From contig OX637344.1 in the NCBI GenBank assembly GCA_951799405.1, positions 10,664,001-10,728,000 of the forward strand: a DNA stretch of 64,000 bases. The letters run 5' to 3'. Positions within the stretch are counted from its first letter, which is position 1; every line of letters starts with the position of its first letter. The notes beneath the pieces are model-generated. The model made no database searches. It had not been told where the DNA came from and saw only the letters and a program-made list of their open reading frames with translations. This stretch comes from Agapetus fuscipes. Taxonomy: Eukaryota > Arthropoda > Insecta > Trichoptera > Glossosomatidae. Shown here one piece after another: positions 57,442 to 64,000 of the stretch. The translations under genes and the position numbers were made by a program.

Positions 57442-57810
57442 TCAATCATTATAGCAGGATTCTTGGTGCTGCATAAGACTGCCGGCAGGAAACAGTGTCA
57501 TACAAAACTCGCAGGGCAACATAACCTCATCTGTCACCCCAACCGCCTCTTCTTCATCAAAATTAGCCGCACTGAGCACCTCGTTGGAATCGTTTCTGAC
57601 TATATTTCTCCTGCTGGGTCTGCCATTGAAATGCTGCGCGTCGTTGGAGTTGTTTTGAATGGCTCGGTTGACGTTGGACGCTTTGTTGAATGGAATGCCA
57701 TCGGGGGTGTTGGGCGGAGCGGTGGCTGCAGATGCGTTTGACGAGGGACTGGATTCGTTAGGCGATGCCCCAGGTGGGGAAAAGCTCGTTACCAATGGAT
57801 TACAACCAGT
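57442..57810 (-). CDS. TRAFD1: TRAFD1-like terminal exon with finger 3
   Basis: Starts TGCNPLVTSFSPPGASP, continues through a Ser/Asn/Pro-rich region, and ends with DEVMLPCEFCMTLFPAGSLM and QHQESCYND-stop (TGA 57442-57444). Acceptor ttttcag at 57811-57813. A candidate polyA signal (tttatt on the plus strand) is near 57198. Confidence 0.88.
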   Translation of the reverse strand, partial: TGCNPLVTSFSPPGASPNESSPSSNASAATAPPNTPDGIPFNKASNVNRAIQNNSNDAQHFNGRPSRRNIVRNDSNEVLSAANFDEEEAVGVTDEVMLPCEFCMTLFPAGSLMQHQESCYND

Positions 57811-60800
57811 CTGAAAAGAGAAGATAATTACTTTGAATTACATTGGAAGGACAAAGACCCTTGGGCGGGTTATACTTCATTATTTTTTTTTTTTAATAAA
57901 ACAGAAATGTGAAGAGGAACACAATTCACCAACTAGTTTTGCCTGGCCAGTAACAGGTATTACAATTATCAATTAATAATTTATTATTTAATATTTTTAA
58001 TGCATTATTAATAGGGACTGGAAAATAGTGGTGTTATTTTTTGGAAAATTCGCGTAAATATTTTTAAAATATTTTTGGGAAATTTGCGTTATTTTTGATC
58101 GAAAACAGGGAAATTCGCCTTATTTTTCAAGATAAACGGGGAGATTTGGTGTAATTTTTAGGGTTGATTTGATCAAAATAAAGGTTTATATAATTGCAAA
58201 ACAAAATATATTACTAATGTTTACAATTTATTATATAAACAACAATATGTACCTTCAAAAACAATGAATAAACAACATCTGAATCAATAGGAGTAGGTAC
58301 CTAACTTACAAAAAACCATTGATTGAAAAAAAGTATTAATATTTCAATGACACTCGGAATACCCTGCAATATCCTTTTTAAATATTTCATTTTTGTGCAT
58401 TTAGTCTCTAGATGAGGGTTATCTAATTTTTCAAGGGATGTTGGCATTTATGAAAGCCTCAAGTTGTGCTCTTGGCTAATCCAGCAACAGCTTCACTCCT
58501 TGAAGTATTTTCCTTCATTGATGTCATGATTCAAGTCTGCTTGGATGATCCAGGACAGTTCTGCTTATCATTCATTTTTTTAATAAAATAGATTTGTAAA
58601 TAGGAATGCAATTCACCAACCTACTCTGCCTGGCCAGAACAGGTATTAATATCATTAATTAATAATTCATTATTGTTTATTTAATGAATTATTCATTTAT
58701 AATTACCCAATAACATCTGTTGAACCAGGGTCAAATTTATGGTCAAATAACCCAGGCGGGGATCGAACCCCGCGTCTAGCATTCTAGCGTGTTTTAACGT
58801 TGAAAGATCAGCCCACTTGGCCCCCTCGGCTATAACACCGACCAATTTTCCTGTGCTTAGCACCTTGAAAGGTTTTCGCAGGAATCTTTTCTTTCCCACA
58901 AAATCGTTGCATTGCAAAAGCACATGACAACTTTTTCGCACAATTTCTACCAAAAGTACAAAAATTCGCGATATTTGCGCAAAACCTCAAATTTCACGTT
59001 ATTCGCGTAAAAACATCAAAATTCGCAAATAAATTCGTTTTATCGCGATCGCGAAATTTTCCAGTCCCTAATTATTAATCAATAAATTACCCAATGACAA
59101 GTTTTTTTTTTAATACCTGATGATGGTCAATATACGACCAAAAACGTTTGTAAATACAAAATAAAATAAAGGAGTAGAAAAAACAGTGTGTCTAATAAGA
59201 AATATTACTTTGTTTTTTAAAGTATTATTAAGAAGGAATTAAATAGGTTCCACTCGCCACATGTGAAACCCTTCGGGATTAACGTGGCAAGAAGTTACAC
59301 TATATGTATAGGTTAGTTACATTGTGCTGCGTTAGTTCCCAATTCCTACATTGCTGACATAATATAAGTTGTCGATTTCTCAAAATTGATTGCTCATTTC
59401 ATACTTAATAATTTCATTAGATAACAGCTGATACCTCGTGTGCGACCAAGAAGTTGGCCGCAATCATTTTTTGGCAGAACTCACACGGCAGCATAACATC
59501 ACTGAGATCACTGTGGAAGTGAGGGCTGAAAATCAAAAAAAAACTTCATCATAAGTGACAAATATTCCATTGAACTAAAAGAAGGTGATAAAGCGTCTCC
59601 CCAGTGCATTGGCTTTTCTACCATTTGATTCAAAGATGACCTTTCAAAATAAAATAACGGCAAGGTTTACTCAGCCTTCCCAGGAAATGAGTACCAGGCC
59701 AGTAGGGAGGTGGGAAAACCCCCACTTCAACTAAAATGGTTGACGTAAGACCAGCCACCTTTCTTGTAAAAATAAATAGGTGCCATTCGCCACATGCGAC
59801 TCCTTCGGGGAAAACGCGGAAAGAAGTTACAGTATATGTTAAGCTCAGTAGCGTAGTGTTGTATCTGGATCGCTAAGAAACAATACAACAGAAAACTTAT
59901 AAATAGTTTATCTTTTTACCTCTCATTGTTATTCTTCTGAGGTGTAAAATTATTTCTCTCCTTGTGTGAATTCCTGTGGCCGGCTTTCTTTTCACTTTTT
60001 TTAATATTGTTTGGCGGCAAGTCATCTAAGAGTGTAGGTGCCGCACTCGGAGACTGAAAAATAATACATAAAATGTTATTCTGAAAGAAATAATGATAAC
60101 AAAAATACATACATCATAGAATTATGCCCGCTTTCCACTGTGAGCGGAGCGGACTCCGTACGGACTCCGCTCGACTAGCAACAGTAAATTTGATAGAAGT
60201 GCTTCCACCGGCAGCGAGTCAGCGGAGCGGACTGAGCGAGTACAAAGAGTTACAAAAGTGGTCGCAGAGTTGAGCGAGTTTCCAGCGAACTCCGTATGGA
60301 CTCCGCTCGACTAGCAACAGTAAATTTCATAGAAGTGCTTCCACCGACAGCGGAGTGAGCGGAGCGGACTGAGCGAGTAAAAATGGGTCCGCTGTGTCAT
60401 GGTCTCGGCCGCTAGTTTTCAACTGACTTCGCTCCCCCGTGCCCCCCGCGCCAACCCGCGCAGTTGCGTGACAGCGATAAAACACATCATACATAATTTA
60501 CAAAAACACATCATACATTATTTTATTAATTTGAAAATATTAAAATGTATGTTTTATTTCCAACATCTACTTTTTATGTTTAAAGCAAAATAATACATTA
60601 CTTTTTATGTTTCGAAACAAAAAAAAACTCTTTTATTAATAATTAAAACGTTTGATCTGGGCGTAAGCTGTCACACACTGCACATCATACATTATTTTAT
60701 AAATTTGAAAATATTAAAATGTATGTTTTATTTCAAACATCTACTTTTTATGTTTAAAGCAAAATAATACATTACTTTTTATTTTTCGAAACAAAAAAAA

Positions 60801-62528
60801 AACTTTTTTTATTAATAATTAAAACGTTTGATCTGGGCGTAGGCTGCAACGAGCTGTCACACACTAGTTGGCTCCGCTAAGCCCGCTGTAGATGGAAGGC
60901 AAACAACTCTTTCATCTGACTCATCTCATTTCCCGCCTAGCTCACTCCGCCGAGCTCGTTGGCTGTGGAAGGCAAATACCATTATTTTTTAAAACTCTTT
61001 CGCAATGGAAGGCCAAAACTATTTCACTACGCTCCGCTCAGCTATTTCCTGCTCCCGCTCAGCTTTTTCCCGCTCGCAGTGGAAAGCGGGCATAAGTGTT
61101 GGTGGATATGAAACGGTAAGAAAACTAGGAAAATGCGCGATGGCGATAGTTGATTGCCTGCGTGCCCCACAATCATAATTCGCTACACCAACACTCCCTG
61201 CAGTGCCTGAGCTAAAGGGGAAACAGCTGATCTTAGTTATTATCGCCACATTTTTCGGCAGCTTATAAGCTTGCTCCTGTCGAAAAGTTAGTGCCTTTTG
61301 AAATATTAATTACAAGCAGGCAAGTATAAGTTCACATTTACACATGCCGCATGTGGACTTGATAACATTTAAATCCAATCTCAAATGAACATGATCGTTG
61401 CAGCTCTTGCCGAGCTTCCCTGAAACATGAGTGGCGTTGGCAACCATAACTACGAGGTGAACAATGACTACGAGGAAAGAATACTTGTTTTTTCATAAGA
61501 ACCCTTTGAAATAAAAATGAATTTTCAGTGTTCATAAAATAATGAAATTAAAATTCTAAATATAATTATCAGGTTTTTATCTATTCCGCCTTACAACCAA
61601 AAATACACTTACCAGATCATTTGCATACACATGCTGCACCCGAGTATTCCTGCTGCATTTTTCCTGAAAGATAGCAAAAATAAAACATCACGAAACAGGG
61701 ACGGGGCACAGCATCAGCGCATTAGGAGATTTATTGGTGTAGAGACTGCACTCACAGCGTGGCCGGTAAGCTCACTGGTGGGGATCATCCTCTCGCAGAA
61801 CTCGCAAGGCAGCATCACAGTGGAGATGGGCTCCCCACTTCTATGCATCGGCATGTCGGGACTCGGGAACACGTGATCTGCATCTCTGTGATCAGTCAAT
61901 CTAAAAGCATTGAACTAATTTAAGAATAACAGTAAGTTATGCATTCCTTGGACGGACATGACGAGTAAGGCCCATTTCAGACACTCATAATTCTTATAAA
62001 CTATTTTTTTTGTTAAAATTCACTTGTGGGTTTATTTTGTACTAACAAGTACCTCCCATCTTCAGGTGTACCTAATATGAAAAAAAGGAGGTACTGCTTT
62101 TCCTGAAACTGGTTGTATGTAAAATTAGCCTTCCCTGTTTCAGGTAAGGTCACAATGTTGCAGGGTTTGTGTTCATTCAAGGTCTGGATTTTAAATTGTA
62201 AGTAAACATGCAGCATTTGTATGCACCAACTTACTCGTGTCTGTTTGTGGGTATGCATTTAACATGAATTTTAAATGTTTATATATCTTTGCAACTTAGA
62301 TTATGGATTATAGGGGGGGGACCTGAAAGACATGAAAAGAAGAAAAAGTGTGGGGTAGAAAATAAACAAAATAAGTAACCTTTCATTTTTCTGTTTAGGC
62401 AAGTTGGGAGACGTGGAAATTGGCAAATCCAGAGCCGTATTTGTGACAAGTTTTTTTCTGGATTTCGGTATTTCACTTTCCACATTCTTTATTCTATTTA
62501 TCTTCTTTGGCTCCAAAGGCGACGTGCA
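57442..62528 (-). CDS. TRAFD1: TRAFD1/FLN29-like zinc-finger protein, C-terminal part (6 exons)
   Basis: Spliced CDS on the minus strand: 62380-62528, 61756-61900, 61613-61663, 59920-60053, 59435-59525, 57442-57810, all GT-AG and in phase, 312 visible residues. Three fingers share the pattern C-x2-C-x11-H-x3-C preceded by VMLP: residues 82-101, 174-193 and 290-309, each starting MLPCEFC. The DE(V/I)MLPCEFC form with H-Q-x-S-C at the end is diagnostic of TRAFD1/FLN29 (related to XAF1), which in vertebrates negatively regulates innate immune signalling; that role is inferred by family only. Stretches between fingers are low-complexity, rich in Ser/Asn/Pro/Lys and probably disordered. The N-terminal TRAF-type fingers of the family are absent, and I could not find them between 62.5 kb and the window end, so the gene probably starts beyond it. 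Human TRAFD1 has two such C-terminal fingers, this protein three. Confidence 0.85.
58012..59070. mobile_element. hAT-like non-autonomous transposon nested in a SINE-C
   Basis: Terminal inverted repeats TAGGGACTGGAAAAT match at both ends, and the 8-bp duplication ATTATTAA flanks it (58004-58011 and 59071-59078), diagnostic of hAT. It interrupts one SINE-C copy (57886-59100) and itself contains another (58570-58850). The interior is rich in TTCGCG-type motifs and has no transposase ORF. It lies in the last intron of the TRAFD1-like gene. Confidence 0.88.
58570..58850 (-). mobile_element. SINE-C copy inside the hAT element
   Basis: Complete, with a B-box (ggggatcgaaccccg on the plus strand). 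It travelled with, or later inserted into, the hAT element 58012-59070. Confidence 0.8.
59435..59525 (-). CDS. TRAFD1: TRAFD1-like exon with finger 2
   Basis: Encodes PHFHSDLSDVMLPCEFCQKM then IAANFLVAHE: Cys174, Cys177, His189. The last ligand, Cys193, is contributed by the terminal exon (TGC). Acceptor attttcag, donor gtatca. Confidence 0.88.
59640..59860 (+). mobile_element. SINE-A partial copies in a TRAFD1-like intron
   Basis: Body from aaataaaataacggcaaggt to the end; another 3' fragment is at 59235-59315. Further fragments of the family lie at 5203-5260, 26020-26165, 42555-42700 and 45915-46030. Confidence 0.65.
59920..60053 (-). CDS. TRAFD1: TRAFD1-like linker exon
   Basis: Encodes SPSAAPTLLDDLPPNNIKKS and a basic, Asn-rich stretch ending QKNNNE. 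Phase 0 in and phase 2 out match its neighbours. Acceptor ttttcag, donor gtaaaa. Confidence 0.82.
60122..61095. mobile_element. 974-bp TIR element with internal tandem duplications
   Basis: A perfect 19-bp inverted terminus TTATGCCCGCTTTCCACTG (26 bp with one mismatch) bounds it. Inside, a GCGGAGCGGACT-rich block occurs twice (about 60150-60265 and 60290-60385) and an AT-rich block of about 180 bp also occurs twice (60480-60670, 60680-60860). There is no ORF for a transposase. It sits in the TRAFD1-like intron between exons 61613-61663 and 59920-60053. Superfamily uncertain. Confidence 0.75.
61613..61663 (-). CDS. TRAFD1: TRAFD1-like 51-bp exon closing finger 1
   Basis: 17 codons, EKCSRNTRVQHVYANDL. 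The Cys completes the C2HC finger begun in the preceding exon, which strongly supports the splice. Acceptor tctttcag, donor gtaagt. Confidence 0.85.
61756..61900 (-). CDS. TRAFD1: TRAFD1-like exon with finger 1 (CEFC)
   Basis: Encodes LTDHRDADHVFPSPDMPMHR, then STVMLPCEFCERMIPTSELT and GHA. Cys82, Cys85 and His97 are here, and the final Cys101 is in the next exon. Acceptor cttttag, donor gtgagt. Confidence 0.88.
61998..62120. mobile_element. Relative of the fold-back family
   Basis: TTTGTTAAAATTCACTTGTG, CCTCCCATCTTCAGGTGTAC, then GTACTGCTTTTCCTGAAACT; a degraded copy with partial inversion. Confidence 0.55.
62380..62528 (-). CDS. TRAFD1: TRAFD1-like exon (first visible)
   Basis: Acceptor atttcag, donor gttact. 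Begins in phase 0 with CTSPLEPKKINRIKN and ends PNLPKQKNER with the Arg codon split. It is lysine-rich and has no recognisable fold. Its link to exon 61756-61900 rests on phase agreement and good splice sites. Confidence 0.7.
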
Positions 62529-62744
62529 CTGAAATCATAAAATGCCATCAATTGATAATAACATTCAACATAATCAAATACAACATCGGCAAGTGTGTTT
62601 CACTTCAAGATTATGAGCTAAAAATTGAAAGCAAGATTTTAAGTTGGGTCATCCCTTTTAACCAATATTACTTTTATTTTTCTTTGAAAATAAAAAATAA
62701 ACATTGTGCCAGGAATTAAAACAAGAAGATTACAATGCATGAAG

Positions 62745-62850
62745 TTTTGGGAATAAAGGGACTATGGAGGCAAGATTCCTGGAAGACTGTGCAGTAGAAG
62801 GCCCTGAGCCTTCAAGGCTTGGATGCTGAATTAAATAAGTAGTGAGTAAG
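62745..62850 (+). mobile_element. Relic of the same RTE-like LINE 3' end
   Basis: Carries the shared end gccctgagccttcaaggctt and a decayed TAAG-like tail; the reading frame is broken by stops. It matches the terminal region of the element at 55880-56975. Confidence 0.75.
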
Positions 62851-63121
62851 TGTTGCTAAGATCTGTACTGGGAGTACAAAACTACATGTTTAACCCAGCG
62901 TCATGGGGGTGGTAAAGTGTTACTCGGACGTTGGGGTGGGTCTCACAGATCCGCTCATTAGAAGTCAATTATTCGGATACTTTATTTTCATATTATATTA
63001 TGTTTTAATCATATTTATCAGAGAATTAAAAAAGAATGTCGAATATCAACAAAATATTTATCTTTTATTTAAATGTCATTCTATTATTAATTAACAATCA
63101 GTCTTAATGCTTAAATGTCAC

Positions 63122-63127
63122 TTTATT
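63122..63127 (-). terminator. Polyadenylation signal after exon 63277-63384
   Basis: AATAAA on the minus strand, in an AT-rich 3' UTR about 150 bp after the stop codon. Confidence 0.5.
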
Positions 63128-63276
63128 TTAGAAAACTAAATTATCTTTGAAATAAATAAATAAATAATCACTTAGAATCATTATCTTTGGTACAGTCAGC
63201 ACAAAAAGGTTCACGTCTGTTCTAAGCAAATATGTTTGTTGCAAGACAAGTTGCAGACAGTGGAATGTCACCATCA

Positions 63277-63384
63277 TCAGACTCCGAGATCTTGCTCTGT
63301 GTCCTTAGGTCTGTGTCTACGCTTACTCAAGTAATTCTCATCATCAAAAGTCTCCTGGTCTGACAACGCAGAATCAGGCTCACA
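63277..63384 (-). CDS. Terminal exon, 35 residues plus stop, of the TRAFD1-like or another upstream gene
   Basis: After an acceptor (ttccaatag) the frame reads CEPDSALSDQETFDDENYLS followed by a basic tail and TGA. It is acidic, then Arg/Lys-rich. The two other frames close quickly, and an AATAAA follows about 150 bp downstream (63122-63127). It starts in phase 0 with a Cys codon, exactly as exon 62380-62528 does. It could therefore be an alternative last exon spliced from the same donor, or simply the end of a neighbouring minus-strand gene. Length alone is weak evidence; the polyA signal and splice site raise it. Confidence 0.5.
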   Translation of the reverse strand, partial: CEPDSALSDQETFDDENYLSKRRHRPKDTEQDLGV

Positions 63385-63389
63385 CTATT

Positions 63390-64000
63390 GGAAAATCGAA
63401 AAAAAAACGCTGCCGTTCGGCCCCTTCTGGGTCCATTTACTAATTACCTACAAAAACCACAAATAAAATAGATCAAACTATATATCAGCAACTTAAATTG
63501 TAAACAATAACAAAAAAGAAATAAAAAAATGATAAAAACACGGACAATAAGTAAAATAATAACTACAAAAAAATGGCGCGAAATTGTTACACCAACTGCG
63601 GGGATGGGTCTCACGGACCTTTTTCAACTTTGTGCCCCTGTAACTCTCACTCGGTGTTATTCTTACTTGTCATATTTCGCCATCGGCCTAACTGGCGACT
63701 ACTTAATCTGGGTACAACGCCGGACTAGACCAAATTTGAAATATTGATTCTCGTTCATAGTGTAACGTAGGAACAGTTGAGCCTGCGACCAAATTTGGAC
63801 GGCTGAAATTACGTCCATTCAATGTCGTATTTAAAAAAAAAATCTGTTCTGGAGATGTCACTTTATAAATATTATTTAAAGAATAGGGAATTTTCAGTCG
63901 TTTTTAAATAATTATTAAAACAATAACCATTGACAATAACGCAAAAAAAAGATGAAAAATAAAAGCAAATAATCAGTTTATAAATTTGTTGTGCAATTTA
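63390..64000. other. Right window edge, nothing recognised
   Basis: Expected to be intronic or intergenic on the minus strand. The short plus-strand ORF at 63529-63747 has no family features. Confidence 0.4.

Noticed and set aside
57394..57741. 115-codon plus-strand ORF
   Set aside because: It is the antisense shadow of the TRAFD1-like terminal exon; the minus strand has the zinc-finger motif.

Overview
This window is about 64 kb of AT-rich, intron-rich arthropod nuclear DNA, most probably from an insect. Protein genes are split into short exons with GT-AG introns, 3' ends carry AATAAA signals, and nearly all remaining sequence is dispersed repeats: three tRNA-derived SINE families, 5'-truncated non-LTR retrotransposons, solo LTRs, and hAT-, piggyBac- and Harbinger-like non-autonomous DNA elements. 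One LINE tail (gaggcctatgtccagcagtg followed by (TAAG)n) is of a kind common in lepidopteran genomes, but I cannot fix the order from that.

Gene 1 (9.1-22.3 kb, minus) is an SLC26/SulP anion transporter (prestin/pendrin type). Fifteen exons join in phase to give 650 residues, from just before the first membrane span through the C-terminal STAS domain. Only the extreme N-terminus may be missing. Its introns hold a solo-LTR pair, a 327-bp fold-back, a 20-bp minisatellite, SINEs and LINE debris. The exon encoding the STAS DTGG motif has a 100-bp tandem duplication beside it, with a second, coding-like copy of its 3' half.

Gene 2 (57.4-62.5 kb, minus, continuing beyond the window or upstream) is the C-terminal part of a TRAFD1/FLN29-type zinc-finger protein. 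Six in-phase exons give 312 residues with three C-x2-C-x11-H-x3-C fingers of the MLPCEFC type. A separate stop-containing exon with its own polyA signal (63277-63384) lies upstream; it could be an alternative last exon or the end of another gene.

Two less certain plus-strand coding segments are present. One is a large terminal exon of a secreted, C-terminally cysteine-rich protein (50920-51634). The other is a probable first exon of an unidentified protein (26603-26789).

Layout: 1-9 kb repeats; 9-22 kb SLC26 gene; 22-50 kb repeats, with the small exon at 26.6 kb; 50.9-51.9 kb secreted-protein exon; 52-57 kb repeats including a young RTE-like LINE with a target-site duplication; 57-63.4 kb TRAFD1-like gene carrying nested transposons in its introns; 63.4-64 kb nothing recognised. 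I see no operon, CRISPR array, rRNA or convincing stand-alone tRNA gene, and no bacterial or viral segment. The most novel material is the set of precisely bounded non-autonomous transposons, the exon duplication in the STAS domain and the possible alternative terminal exon of the TRAFD1-like gene.
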